This document shows positions 1 to 9,939 of a stretch of 64,000 bases of DNA, one piece after another. A program made the translations under genes and the position numbers. The stretch is from Streptomyces cacaoi (lineage in GTDB: Bacteria; Actinomycetota; Actinomycetes; Streptomycetales; Streptomycetaceae): assembly GCF_006539165.1 (NCBI RefSeq), contig NZ_BJMM01000002.1, positions 558,001 to 622,000 on the forward strand. Reading direction: 5' to 3'. The notes under the pieces are model-generated. The model was not told the origin of the DNA and ran no database searches. It worked only from the letters and a program-made list of their open reading frames with translations. The stretch's first letter is position 1. Each line of letters begins with the position of its first letter.

Positions 1-1428
1 CGCACCGCCGGACCGATCCGTGTGCAACTGCCCTACGGCGAACCCGCCTGGCTGGTGACGCGGTACGCCGAGGCCCGCGCCGTGCTCGCCGACCACCGCT
101 TCAGCCGCGCCATGGACGCCGTGCGCGACGCGCCGCGCACCACGCCCGTCAGCCCCATCGGGCTGGTGGCCACCGACCCGCCGGAACACACCAGGCTGCG
201 GCGGCCCGCGGCGCGCGCCTTCACCGCACGGCGGGCGGAACGGCTGCGGCCCCGGGTCCGGGAGATCGCCGAGGCCGCCGCGCACCGGCTGGCCGCGCAG
301 GGCCCGCCCGCCGACCTCGTCGAGGGCTTCGCCCTGCCGGTGCCGATCGCCGTCATCTGCGAGCTGCTCGGCGTCCCCACCGCCGACCGGGACCGGTTCC
401 GGGGCTGGAGCGACACGGTGCTCTCCACCAGCGGCGCCACCCGGGAGGACTTCGGCGCCGCCACCGGGGAGTTGAAGGCGTACATGGCCGCGCTGCTCGC
501 CCAGCGCCGCACCGAACCCGCCGACGACCTGCTGACCGCCCTCCTGCACGCCCGCGCCGAGGACGCCGACACCGCCGCCACCGCAGTCTCCGCCGCTACC
601 GCAGTCTCTGCCGCCAGCGCAGCTTCCGCCGACACCGCAGCTTCCGCCGCCGTCGGCCCCTCCGCCACCGCCACCGCCACCGACTGCCCTGAGACCGCCG
701 AGACCGTCACCGATACCGAAGCCGCTGCCGACTCCGCTGACACCGTCACCGACACCGCAGCCGCCGACTCCGCCGCCGACGCCCCCGACACCGCCGGGCC
801 TCAACAGCACGGCACCGCATCCGGCGCCACATCCGGCACCGCACACGGCACAGCGCACAGCGCCGCGCACGGCACCGGCGATGCGCCAGGCACCTCCGCC
901 GACGACGAACTCGTCGAGCTGTGCATCGCCCTGCTGCTGGGCGGCTACGAGACGACCGCCGCCCAACTGGCCAACTTCACCTGGGTGTTGCTCACCGAGC
1001 GCCCGGAGGTCCTCCCCGCGCTCGCCGACTCGCCGGGCAGCGCCGAGGCGTGGGTGGAGGAACTGCTGCGGTACGTACCGCTGGCCGCCTCCGCCTCGCT
1101 GCCGCGGTACGCCACGGAGGACGTCGAGGTCGGCGGCGTCCGGGTACGGGCCGGGGAACCGGTGCTGGTGGCGATCGGTGCCGCCGACCGGGACGGGCTG
1201 CGCTATCCGCGCCCCGACGACCTCGACCCCGGCCGGGACACCGGCGGCCATCTCGCCTTCGGCCACGGCATCCACCACTGCGCCGGGGCGGCGCTCGCCC
1301 GGGTCGAACTCCAGGAAGGGCTGCGGGCCCTCGCCCGGGTGCTCCCCGGGCTCCGCCCGGCGGGCGCGCCCACCTGGAGGACCGCGGCGTTCCTGCGCGG
1401 TCCGGCCGAGCTGCCCGTGCGCTGGTGA
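1..1428 (+). CDS. Cytochrome P450, 5' end missing
   Basis: Heme-thiolate monooxygenase, probably tailoring the product of the NRPS that follows. The frame is open to the first base of the window, and the first residues (RTAGPIRVQLPYGEPAW) look internal to a P450, so the true start lies upstream. Visible motifs are the I-helix oxygen-binding GGYETT (940-957), the K-helix ExxR within EELLR (about 1057-1071) and the heme loop FGHGIHHCAG with its Cys codon at 1279-1281. Odd feature: about 113 codons (559-897) just before the I-helix are almost purely Ala/Thr/Ser/Asp/Gly, where bacterial P450s of this kind have a short loop. The gene ends 119 bases before the NRPS and probably shares its transcript. 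The sequence resembles CYP105-type enzymes of streptomycete NRPS clusters such as coelibactin; that comparison is from memory. Family is certain, substrate is not. Confidence 0.95.
   Translation, partial: RTAGPIRVQLPYGEPAWLVTRYAEARAVLADHRFSRAMDAVRDAPRTTPVSPIGLVATDPPEHTRLRRPAARAFTARRAERLRPRVREIAEAAAHRLAAQGPPADLVEGFALPVPIAVICELLGVPTADRDRFRGWSDTVLSTSGATREDFGAATGELKAYMAALLAQRRTEPADDLLTALLHARAEDADTAATAVSAATAVSAASAASADTAASAAVGPSATATATDCPETAETVTDTEAAADSADTVTDTAAADSAADAPDTAGPQQHGTASGATSGTAHGTAHSAAHGTGDAPGTSADDELVELCIALLLGGYETTAAQLANFTWVLLTERPEVLPALADSPGSAEAWVEELLRYVPLAASASLPRYATEDVEVGGVRVRAGEPVLVAIGAADRDGLRYPRPDDLDPGRDTGGHLAFGHGIHHCAGAALARVELQEGLRALARVLPGLRPAGAPTWRTAAFLRGPAELPVRW
559..897 (+). repeat. 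Low-complexity in-frame insertion in the P450
   Basis: A degenerate array of Ala-Thr-Val-Ser-Ala and Ala-Asp-Ser-Ala units, ending in His/Gly/Thr-rich repeats. Codon use is looser than in the flanking gene, with GCT, TCT and GCA codons. It lies between the helix ending LLTALLHARAED and the I-helix segment DDELVELCIALLLGG, so it should form a surface loop rather than disturb the core. Confidence 0.8.
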
Positions 1429-1547
1429 CCGCCGCGGGGACGCCCGCCACCGCCCGGCGTCCGCCATCGGCCCCTGCCCCGCCCGTCGAACGGGCCCACC
1501 GAGACGAGCCGGTCCCGCCGGACCGGTGCGAGAAGAAGGACGACCCG

Positions 1548-4500
1548 TTGCCCCACGCCACCGACGACACGGCCGCCACCGACACGGCTGCCACCGACGA
1601 CACGGCCGCCACCGACACCGCCGCCACGGACGCCGCCGCCGAGATCGAGGACCCCCGCGCCCTGCGCGCCCACCTCGGTGCGCTGCTCGACCTGCCCGCC
1701 GACACCCTGGGCGACGAGGAGAACCTCATCGCGCTCGGCCTCGACTCCCTCGGCCTGATGAAGCTCGCCGCACGCTGGCGCCGGGCCGGCGCACCCGTCA
1801 GCTTCGGCGAACTGGCCGCCGAACCGACCCTCGCCGCCTGGCACACCCTGCTCGCCTCCCGCACCGGCCTCGCCGAGGGCCCCGGCCCCGGCCCCGGACC
1901 CGGCACCCCCGCCGCCACCCCCGGCACGGCCCCGGCCGCGTCCGGCGACGGCGAGCCCTTCCCGCTCGCCCTGATGCAGCACGCCTATTGGGCGGGCCGC
2001 ACGCCCGGCCAGCGACTCGGCGGTGTGGCCGCGCACTTCTACCACGAGTTCGACGGCACCGGCGTGCAGCCGGCACGCCTGGAGGCCGCCGTACGCGCCG
2101 TCCTCGCCCGCCACGGCATGCTGCGCACCCAGGTGCTCGACGACGGCACCCAGCGGATCCTGCCCACCGCGCCCTGGCCCGGGCTGCGGGTGCGGGACCT
2201 GCGCGACGCGACGCGGCAGGAGGCGGCGGCCGAGCTGGAGCGGATCCGCGCCCGGCTCTCCCACCGCAGGCTGGACATCGCAGCGGGCGAGGTCTTCGAC
2301 GTCCGGCTCACGCTGCTGCCCGACGGCCGGACCAGGACCCACGTCAACCTCGACATGGTCGCGGCCGACGCGCTCAGCCTGCGGGTGCTCCTCGCCGACC
2401 TGGCCGACTGCTACACCACGGGCCGCGCCACCCGCCCCGCGCCGGACTACGACTTCCGCCGCTACCTCGCCGACCGCGAGGCACACCGGGCGGGTCCGGG
2501 CGCCGCCGCCCTGGCCGCCGACCGTGCCTGGTGGCGCGAGCGGCTGGCCGAGCTGCCCGGTCCCCCCGGGCTGCCCGCCGCCGAGGACGGCGCCGACGAC
2601 GCCACCACCGTCGTGCGCCGGCACCGCGTCCTGGACCCGGAGCAGACCGCCGCGTTCGCCGCGCACGCCCGCGCCCAGGGACTGACCCCGGCGATGGCGC
2701 TGACCGCCGTGTTCGCCGAGGTCCTCACCGCGTGGAGCGACGACCCGGCCTTCCTGCTCAATCTGCCGCTGTTCGACCGGGAGCCGCTGCACCCGGATGT
2801 GGACGCGCTGGTCGGCGACTTCACCTCGTCCGTGCTGCTCGCCTGGGACGGCGCCGCGCCGGGCGGGTTCGCCGACCGTGCCCGGCGGCTCCAGCGGCGC
2901 TTCCACGCCGACGCCGCACACGCCGGTCACTCGGGCGTCGAGGTGCTGCGCGACCTCAGCCGGGAGCGCGGCGCACAGATCCTCGCCCCCGTGGTGCACA
3001 CCAGCGCCCTCGGCCTGGGACCGCTGTTCCCCGAAGCGGTACGCCGGTGCTTCGGCGACCCCGTGTGGATCATCTCCCAGGGGCCCCAGGTCTGGCTCGA
3101 CGCCCAGATCACCGAGGTGTCCGAGGGGCTGCTGGTCAACTGGGACGTCCGCGAGGACGCCTTCGCACCCGGCGTGCCGGACGCGATGTTCACCGCCTAC
3201 GGCACGCTGCTGGACCGGCTGCTCGCCGACGCCGAAGCCTGGTCGGAGCCGGTGCCCTGCCTGCTGCCGCCCCGGCAGCGCGCCGTACGCGACCGGGTCG
3301 GCGCCACCGGCGCCCCGCCCGGCGCCGGAACCCGGCTGCACGACGCCTTCTTCGCCCACGCCGCGGCCGAACCCGCCGCCCCCGCCGTGCTGTGGGGAGA
3401 CGACGGGCCATCGCCCGGCGAACTGCCGCACGAGGCACCGTCACCCGACGGGCCACCGCACGACGGGCCACCGCGCGACGGACTGCCGCACGGCGGGCCG
3501 CCGCACGACAGGTGGAGCTACGGCGAACTCGCCGCGCGGGCCCTGGCCGTCGCCGGTCATCTGCGGGCGCGGGGCGTGGGCCGCGGTGACCTCGTCGGGA
3601 TCCGCGTGCCGCAGGGGCCCGCACACACGGTCGCCGTGCTCGGTGTGCTCGCCGCCGGGGCGGCCTGGCTGCCGGTCGCCGCCGACGGGCCCGAGGCACG
3701 CCGGCGCCGCATCCTGGACGCGGCCGGCGCCCGGCTCGTCCTGGACCCCGGGGAGCTGGCGGAAGCACAGCGCGCCGAACCGCTGCCCGGACCCGTGCCC
3801 GGAGCGGCCGAGGACCTCGCCTATGTGCTGTACACCTCCGGTTCCACGGGCGAGCCCAAGGGCGTCGAGGTCCCGCATGCCGCGGCGATGAGCACCGTCG
3901 CCGACCTCGTGGAACGGTTCGGCCTCGGCCCGGACGACCGCACCCTGGCGCTCTCGGCCCCCGAGTTCGACCTCTCCGTCTTCGACCTCTTCGCACCGTG
4001 GCAGCGGGGCGGCGCGGTCGTCTGCGCCCAGGACGCCGGACGCCGCGACGCCACCGCCTGGCTCCGGCTGCTGCACTGCCACCGGGCGACGGTCCTCAAC
4101 TGCGTTCCCGCGCTGCTGGAGATGCTGCTGACCGTGCTGGAGTCCCGGCCGGACGCACCCGACGCCACCGCGGGACCGGGCGGACTGCCGCTGCGCACCG
4201 TGCTGCTCGGCGGCGACCGGGTGCCGACCGACCTGCCCGCACGGCTCGCCGCGCAGGCGCCCGGCTGCCGGTTCGCCGGGCTCGGCGGCACCACCGAGAC
4301 CGCCATCCACTCCACCGTCCAGGAGGTCACCGCGCTGCCCGTACCCGCGCACTGGACGCAGGTGCCGTACGGCGTCCCGCTGAGCGGTGTCGTCTGCCGC
4401 GTCGTCGACCCGCAGGGCCGGGACCGGCCCGATCTGGTCCCCGGCGAACTGTGGATCGGCGGCGGGGGAGTGGCACGCGGCTACCGCGGCGACCCCGCGC

Positions 4501-7500
4501 GCACCGCCGACAGCTTCGTCGAGCACGACGGCCGCCGCTGGTACCGCACCGGCGACCGCGCCCGGTATCTGCCCGACGGCACCCTGGAGTTCCTCGGCCG
4601 CGCCGACCACCAGGTGAAGGTACGCGGCCACCGGGTCGAACTCGGCGAGATCGAGGCCGCGTTGACGGCACACCCGCGGGTGGCGCGGGCCGTCGCCGTT
4701 CAGCTGCCCTCCGGGCGGCTCGCCGCCGCCGTGACCCACGGAGCGGACCGAGCCGCCGGGCCGGGCCCGGCCGGCGACGCGCCGCCGCCCGACGACACCG
4801 GCCGTGCCGGCGCCCCGCCCGGGGCAACGCCCGCGCCGCAACCGGAGCCCGGCATACGGGAGTTCCTCGCCACGCGCCTGCCCTCCGCCATGGTGCCCGG
4901 CACCGTCGCGGCGCTCCCCGCCCTGCCGCTCACCGCCAACGGCAAGGTCGACCGGGCCGCCGTCCGGGCCCTGCTCGCCGAGGACGGGACGACCGCCCCC
5001 GGCGACGGCGCGTCCGGACACCACGAACCGCCGCGCACCGAGGCCGAGCGGCTGGTCGCCGCCGCCTGGCAGGACGTGCTCGGCACGCCCGCGCCCGGGC
5101 CCGGCCGCGGGGACGACTTCTTCGCGCTGGGCGGCGACTCCCTGCTCGCCACCCGGCTCCTGGCCAGGCTCCGCGCCGACGGGGTCTCCGGGGCCGCGCT
5201 CGGCGCCCTGTTCGCCCACCCCGTGCTGGCCGACTTCGCCGAGACCCTCCACCCGGGCACGGCCCACCGCGCCCCCACCGCGCCCCGGCCCGACCCGGAA
5301 CACCGGCACGACCCCTTCCCGCCGACCGATGTACAGCTCGCCTACTGGCTGGGCCGCGACGAGCAGTTCACCCTCGGCGGCGTCGGCTGCCACTTCTACC
5401 GCGAGTACGACATACCCGGACTCGACGTGGCCCGCCTGGAAGAGGCCGTCAACCGGCTCGTGGCACGGCACGAGATGCTGCGTGCCGTCTTCGGACCCGA
5501 CGGCGACCAGCGGATCCTGCCCCGGGTGCCGCGCTTCACCGTCCCCGTCACGGACGCCGGCGACGACCCCGACGCGGCCTTCGCCGCCCTGCGCGAGAAC
5601 AACTCCCACCGGGTCTTCGATCCCGCCCGCTGGCCGCTGTTCTCCCTCTCGGCCGTCCGCGCGGGCGACCGCGTCCGCCTCGCCGTCGGCATGGACAACC
5701 TCGTGCTGGACGCGCTCAGCATCCTCACCTTCTCCGCGGAACTCTCCGCGCTCTACGCCGACCCGGACACCCGACTCCCCTCCGTGGACGTCTCGTTCCG
5801 CGACTACGTGCTCGACGCCGCGCCCGGCACCGAGGAGCGCGAAGCCGCCGAACGCCACTGGAGCGCGCGGCTGGACGACCTCCCGCCCGCGCCCCGGCTG
5901 CCGCTCGCCCGCGACCCCGCGGCGGTCGGCCGGCCCCGCTTCGTCCGGCGCACCGCGACCCTCGGCGCCGCGCACCGGCGTGCCCTCACCGAACGCGCCC
6001 GCGCCCACGGCCTCACCCCCTCGGCCGTGCTGCTCACCGCCTACTGCGAGGTGCTCTCCCGGTGGAGCGCCGACCCCGAACTCACCGTCGATCTCACCCT
6101 GTTCGACCGCCGTGAGGTGCACCCCGACATCCCGCACGTGCTCGGGGACTTCACCTCGCTCGTGCTGGTCGGACACCGGCCGCGCCCCGGCGAACCCTGG
6201 CTGGCCGGGGCCCGCCGCACCCAGCACGAGCTGTGGGAGGCCCTCGACCACCGCGCGGTCTCCGCGGTGCGGGTGCTGCGCGAGCTGGCCCGCCGGACCG
6301 GCAGCGCCGAGACGACCGTGCCGGTGGTCTTCACCAGCGCACTCGGCCTGACAGCGGGCGGCGACCCGGGTGGACTGTTCACCGACCAGGTGTACGGCAT
6401 CACCCAGACCCCGCAGGTCTGGCTCGACCACCAGGCCGTCGAACGGCCGGGCCCCGACGGGCCCGGCATCGACCTGCACTGGGACGCCGTCGAGGACCTC
6501 TTCCCCGAGGGCCTGCTGGACGCCATGTTCGACGCCTACGTCGCCCATGTGCACGCGCTGTGCGAGCAGGACTGGAACACCGAACTGCCGGTACCGCTGC
6601 CCGAGGACCAGCGCGCGGTGCGCCGGGACGTCAACGCGACCGAGGCACCGCAGCGCGAGCCCCTGCTGCACGCCCCGTTCTTCCGGCACGCCGCCGCACG
6701 GCCCGACGCCCCGGCCCTGTTCGCCGAGCGCCCCCGGCGCACCGTCGGCTACGGCGAACTCGCCCTGCACGCACGGCGGATCGCCGCACTGCTCACCACG
6801 CACGGGGTGACCCCCGGCGAGCCGGTCGCCGTCTGCCTGCCGAAGGGACCGGACCAGATCGCCGCCGTCCTCGGCGTGCTCGCGGCCGGCGCCGCCTATG
6901 TGCCCGTCGGCGTCGACCAGCCGCCGGTCCGCAGGAACCGCATCCTGGCCACGGCCGGGGCCCGGCTGGCGCTCACCGCGGACACGGCGGGAGCCGACTG
7001 GCCCGTCCGGCGGCTGACCCTCGACGAGGGCGCCCGGCACGCCCCGGCCGCCGACCTTCCCGACCCGTCCCCGGACCAGCTCGCCTACCTCGTGTTCACC
7101 TCCGGCTCCACCGGGGAACCGAAGGGCGTGGAGATCACCCACCGGGCCGCCGCCAACACCGTGGAGGCCATCGGCGACCGCTACCGGACGGGGCCCGCCG
7201 ACCGCGTACTGGCCGTCTCCGCGCTCGACTTCGACCTGTCCGTGTACGACGTCTTCGGTCTGCTGGGCGTCGGCGGGGCCGTCGTCACCATCGAGGAGGA
7301 CGAGCGCCGCGACCCGGCACGCTGGGCGGAGCTGGCCCACCGGTACGGCGTCACCGTCTGGAACACCGTCCCCGCGCTCCTGGACATGCTGCTGATCGTC
7401 CTGGAACACCGTCCACGGGCCGCCCCGTCGCAGCTGCGGCTCGCCCTGCTGTCCGGCGACTGGATCGGCCTCGACCTGCCCGGCCGGCTGTCGGCCGCGC

Positions 7501-8516
7501 TCCCCGGATGCCGGCTGGCCGGGCTCGGCGGCGCCACGGAGGCGTCGGTCTGGTCCAACGTCCACGACATCCCCGACGCCGACGCGCTCGATCCGCTGTG
7601 GCCCTCGGTGCCCTACGGCCGCCCGCTGCGCAACCAGCGCTACCGGGTCGTCGATCCGCTCGGACGGGACCGCCCGGACTGGGTGCCCGGCGAGCTGTGG
7701 ATCGGCGGCACCGGCCTGGCACGCGGCTACCGGTCCGCACCGGAGGCGACCGCCCGCGCTTTCGTCGTGGACGGGCAGGGCCGCTGGTACCGCACCGGGG
7801 ACCAGGGCCGCTACCGGCCCGGCGGACTGCTGGAGTTCCTGGGACGGGCGGACGACCAGGTCAAGCTGCGGGGACACCGCGTCGAACTCGGCGAGGTGGA
7901 AGCGGCGCTCGCCGCGCACCCACAGGTCGCCCGGGCCGTGGCGGCCCTCGCCGAGGACGACGGCGACCGCCGGCTCGTCGCCGCCGTCGTACCGCACCGC
8001 CCCGCCACCGCGACGCCGCCCGGCGGGCCCGCCACCGGGACGGACCCGGGGACACCCGCCGCCGGCGGCGGGCCCGACGAGGCGTCCCTGCGGGCCTGGC
8101 TGGCGGACCGGCTGCCCGCGGCGATGACCCCCGCGGCGCTGCGGGTGCTGCCGCGGCTCCCGCTCACCCCGAACGGAAAGGTCGACCGGGCGGCCGTCGC
8201 CGAAGCCGCCGCCCCCGCACCGGCCGGCCACGCGGACACCGCCCCGCCGACGGGCGACGAGGCGCCGGCCGCGGGACCGCACAGCGCCCTGGCCGCGCTG
8301 TGGGAGTCCGTGCTCGGCGTGCCCGTCCCGGGCCCGGACGCCAACTTCTTCGCCCTGGGCGGGGACAGCGTCAAGGCCGTACGCCTCGTCGAGCGGGCAG
8401 CCACCGAACTCGGCCACACCGTCCCGCTGGCCCGCTTCTTCGCCCACCCGACGCTGCGTGCCTTCGCCGCGTACCGGCCCGCACCGGCGGCGCCGTCCGA
8501 CGAGGGCAGCATCTGA
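1548..8516 (+). CDS. NRPS, ArCP-Cy-A-PCP-Cy-A-PCP
   Basis: Nonribosomal peptide synthetase of 2322 residues. The TTG start is chosen for AGAAGAAGGA at 1531-1540, 7 bases upstream. Domain order: aryl-carrier-like domain (about 30-105, GLDSL with Ser67); heterocyclization domain with DxxxxDxxS at D269/D274/S277; adenylation domain (about 600-1150, core YTSGSTGEPKG); carrier GGDSL, Ser1198; second heterocyclization domain, D1383/D1388/S1391; second adenylation domain (about 1690-2200); carrier GGDSV, Ser2274. By my manual alignment the second A domain reads D-L-Y-N-L-S-L-V-W-K, one change from the known cysteine code DLYNLSLIWK. The first reads D-L-F-N-L-G-L-I-H-K, a less certain Cys-like code. 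There is no thioesterase, reductase, epimerase or methyltransferase domain, so the chain must pass to another protein. It likely builds an aryl-capped tandem thiazoline (or thiazoline/oxazoline), as in pyochelin- or coelibactin-type metallophores; the aryl-activating enzyme would lie outside the window. Confidence 0.93.
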   Translation: MPHATDDTAATDTAATDDTAATDTAATDAAAEIEDPRALRAHLGALLDLPADTLGDEENLIALGLDSLGLMKLAARWRRAGAPVSFGELAAEPTLAAWHTLLASRTGLAEGPGPGPGPGTPAATPGTAPAASGDGEPFPLALMQHAYWAGRTPGQRLGGVAAHFYHEFDGTGVQPARLEAAVRAVLARHGMLRTQVLDDGTQRILPTAPWPGLRVRDLRDATRQEAAAELERIRARLSHRRLDIAAGEVFDVRLTLLPDGRTRTHVNLDMVAADALSLRVLLADLADCYTTGRATRPAPDYDFRRYLADREAHRAGPGAAALAADRAWWRERLAELPGPPGLPAAEDGADDATTVVRRHRVLDPEQTAAFAAHARAQGLTPAMALTAVFAEVLTAWSDDPAFLLNLPLFDREPLHPDVDALVGDFTSSVLLAWDGAAPGGFADRARRLQRRFHADAAHAGHSGVEVLRDLSRERGAQILAPVVHTSALGLGPLFPEAVRRCFGDPVWIISQGPQVWLDAQITEVSEGLLVNWDVREDAFAPGVPDAMFTAYGTLLDRLLADAEAWSEPVPCLLPPRQRAVRDRVGATGAPPGAGTRLHDAFFAHAAAEPAAPAVLWGDDGPSPGELPHEAPSPDGPPHDGPPRDGLPHGGPPHDRWSYGELAARALAVAGHLRARGVGRGDLVGIRVPQGPAHTVAVLGVLAAGAAWLPVAADGPEARRRRILDAAGARLVLDPGELAEAQRAEPLPGPVPGAAEDLAYVLYTSGSTGEPKGVEVPHAAAMSTVADLVERFGLGPDDRTLALSAPEFDLSVFDLFAPWQRGGAVVCAQDAGRRDATAWLRLLHCHRATVLNCVPALLEMLLTVLESRPDAPDATAGPGGLPLRTVLLGGDRVPTDLPARLAAQAPGCRFAGLGGTTETAIHSTVQEVTALPVPAHWTQVPYGVPLSGVVCRVVDPQGRDRPDLVPGELWIGGGGVARGYRGDPARTADSFVEHDGRRWYRTGDRARYLPDGTLEFLGRADHQVKVRGHRVELGEIEAALTAHPRVARAVAVQLPSGRLAAAVTHGADRAAGPGPAGDAPPPDDTGRAGAPPGATPAPQPEPGIREFLATRLPSAMVPGTVAALPALPLTANGKVDRAAVRALLAEDGTTAPGDGASGHHEPPRTEAERLVAAAWQDVLGTPAPGPGRGDDFFALGGDSLLATRLLARLRADGVSGAALGALFAHPVLADFAETLHPGTAHRAPTAPRPDPEHRHDPFPPTDVQLAYWLGRDEQFTLGGVGCHFYREYDIPGLDVARLEEAVNRLVARHEMLRAVFGPDGDQRILPRVPRFTVPVTDAGDDPDAAFAALRENNSHRVFDPARWPLFSLSAVRAGDRVRLAVGMDNLVLDALSILTFSAELSALYADPDTRLPSVDVSFRDYVLDAAPGTEEREAAERHWSARLDDLPPAPRLPLARDPAAVGRPRFVRRTATLGAAHRRALTERARAHGLTPSAVLLTAYCEVLSRWSADPELTVDLTLFDRREVHPDIPHVLGDFTSLVLVGHRPRPGEPWLAGARRTQHELWEALDHRAVSAVRVLRELARRTGSAETTVPVVFTSALGLTAGGDPGGLFTDQVYGITQTPQVWLDHQAVERPGPDGPGIDLHWDAVEDLFPEGLLDAMFDAYVAHVHALCEQDWNTELPVPLPEDQRAVRRDVNATEAPQREPLLHAPFFRHAAARPDAPALFAERPRRTVGYGELALHARRIAALLTTHGVTPGEPVAVCLPKGPDQIAAVLGVLAAGAAYVPVGVDQPPVRRNRILATAGARLALTADTAGADWPVRRLTLDEGARHAPAADLPDPSPDQLAYLVFTSGSTGEPKGVEITHRAAANTVEAIGDRYRTGPADRVLAVSALDFDLSVYDVFGLLGVGGAVVTIEEDERRDPARWAELAHRYGVTVWNTVPALLDMLLIVLEHRPRAAPSQLRLALLSGDWIGLDLPGRLSAALPGCRLAGLGGATEASVWSNVHDIPDADALDPLWPSVPYGRPLRNQRYRVVDPLGRDRPDWVPGELWIGGTGLARGYRSAPEATARAFVVDGQGRWYRTGDQGRYRPGGLLEFLGRADDQVKLRGHRVELGEVEAALAAHPQVARAVAALAEDDGDRRLVAAVVPHRPATATPPGGPATGTDPGTPAAGGGPDEASLRAWLADRLPAAMTPAALRVLPRLPLTPNGKVDRAAVAEAAAPAPAGHADTAPPTGDEAPAAGPHSALAALWESVLGVPVPGPDANFFALGGDSVKAVRLVERAATELGHTVPLARFFAHPTLRAFAAYRPAPAAPSDEGSI

Positions 8517-8733
8517 CCGGACCCGCCCCCGGCCCCTCGTCCCGACCCGCGGCCGCGGGAGAGGACACGGGCCGGGCGGCGGAGGCGGATCGGGGAGGCG
8601 GACGGCCGGGTGTCAGGCGTGGCGGCGACACGAAGGCGTGGCGGCGCCACGGAGGCGGCGGTGGACGGTCGGGCGGGTCAGGTGTGGCGGCTTCGGGAGG
8701 GGAGGTGGACGGTCGGGGCGCGGTCGGCCCCGG

Positions 8734-9939
8734 TCACTGCCACGGAGGGCGCTTCGTCATGCCTTTGAAACGCCCCAGCACCTGGCCGAGCGCGCCGCCG
8801 GCCGTCCCGTGCTGTGCTCCGTCCTGCGGTGCCGGGGGGACGGCGGGCGACGGCGCCGCCGGGTCCGTGCTGCGCGCCGCGGCCAGTTCGGCGCGGAGGT
8901 GCTCCGCCTCCTGCCGGTAGGCGTCCCGGGAGGCCGTCATCGCGTCGAGCGCCTCGGCGTACCGGCCGACGAGCGAGCGGGCGCGCTCCAGCTCCTCCTC
9001 CCGGTCCAGCAGGTGCCACCGTTGCCGCAGGAAGCGCACCGCGCGCTCCGCCTCACCGGTCAGCGTCCGGGGCAGGGCCGCGAACGCCGTGATCCGCCAC
9101 AGCAGTTCCGTCGGCTCCGAGCTGTCCAGGAAGAGGTTGCGCACGGTGAAGCGGTCCGCCTCGTAGGCCGGGTCCGCCGGCAGCGTGGGCAGGACGACGG
9201 CCCCGCCGCGCGGCACGTTCACGTGGAGGTCCTTCAGCGCCCAGTTGACGATCTGCGCCTGCTCGGGGGCCGCCCGGTGCTCCACGACGCGGTGCCGCAG
9301 GCCCGGCGGCAGGAAGGAGGCCAGCGGGCGGCGGCCCTGCTCGGCCGGTGTCATCGCCTCGTGGATGACGACATGGATGTTCCAGCTCTTGCGGGCGCAG
9401 TCCTTCAGCAGGCGCCGCATCTCCTTGTCGTCCTCCGGGAGCCGGTGCGTGGCCCGCAGCCGGGGCCCCGGCACCATGTCGTGGTCCCAGGCGACGAGGT
9501 CGCTGTCGGGCCAGAACATGGTGGCGGGGGACGGCCACTCCTGGTCCCACGGCGCTTCCGCCTCCGCGGCGAGCACCCAGGTGACGGCCTCGCCGCGCCT
9601 GCGCCGCTCCACCACGTCGTACGTGGACAGCTGGGCACGCACGGTGACCTCGTCGGCCACCCGCCAGCGCGCCTCGAAGACCTGCCGGACGGAGGGGTCG
9701 AGCGTGGGGGCCCCGTCCTGGTCCTCGAAGGGGTCGGGGACACCGCCGACGGCGGAGGACGCGGCGTCGGCGGGGTCGAGGTCGAGGAAGTCGTCGATCA
9801 CCCCGGCGGCCTTGAGGGCGATGAGGTTGCGACGGATGTCCTGCTCGGGGGAGGAGCCGAGGTGGCGCCCGTGTCCCAGCCATATCGTCTCGGGGACGAG
9901 GGGCGGGGCGAGGGGGGAGGAGTCGTTGGTCTTCGGCAT
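8734..9939 (-). CDS. Hypothetical protein with C-terminal coiled coil
   Basis: A 401-residue protein that I do not recognise. It starts MPKTNDSSPLAPP and looks soluble, with no signal peptide or membrane segment. The first 300 residues are mixed alpha/beta and rich in Trp and acidic residues (for example MFWPDSDLVAWDHDM). Residues of roughly 310-370 are Glu/Arg/Ala-rich and predict a coiled coil, followed by an Ala/Pro-rich linker and a basic tail (GRFKGMTKRPPWQ). No ribosome site is obvious; the ATG at 9939 was chosen because conserved-looking sequence begins there and the frame upstream is low-complexity. It is convergent with the NRPS, so probably not part of that cluster. Confidence 0.7.
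   Translation of the reverse strand: MPKTNDSSPLAPPLVPETIWLGHGRHLGSSPEQDIRRNLIALKAAGVIDDFLDLDPADAASSAVGGVPDPFEDQDGAPTLDPSVRQVFEARWRVADEVTVRAQLSTYDVVERRRRGEAVTWVLAAEAEAPWDQEWPSPATMFWPDSDLVAWDHDMVPGPRLRATHRLPEDDKEMRRLLKDCARKSWNIHVVIHEAMTPAEQGRRPLASFLPPGLRHRVVEHRAAPEQAQIVNWALKDLHVNVPRGGAVVLPTLPADPAYEADRFTVRNLFLDSSEPTELLWRITAFAALPRTLTGEAERAVRFLRQRWHLLDREEELERARSLVGRYAEALDAMTASRDAYRQEAEHLRAELAAARSTDPAAPSPAVPPAPQDGAQHGTAGGALGQVLGRFKGMTKRPPWQ

Noticed and set aside
3441..8447. Open frame of about 1670 codons antisense to the NRPS
   Set aside because: A shadow produced by extreme third-position GC; its peptide has no domain and the opposite strand has clear NRPS motifs.
8350..8516. Release domain at the NRPS C-terminus
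   Set aside because: Only about 48 residues follow the last carrier Ser; no thioesterase or reductase motif.
8517..8733. Duplicated GGTGGACGGTCGGG in the NRPS/hypothetical intergenic region
   Set aside because: Two copies about 44 bases apart in GC-rich sequence; no clear hairpin or function.
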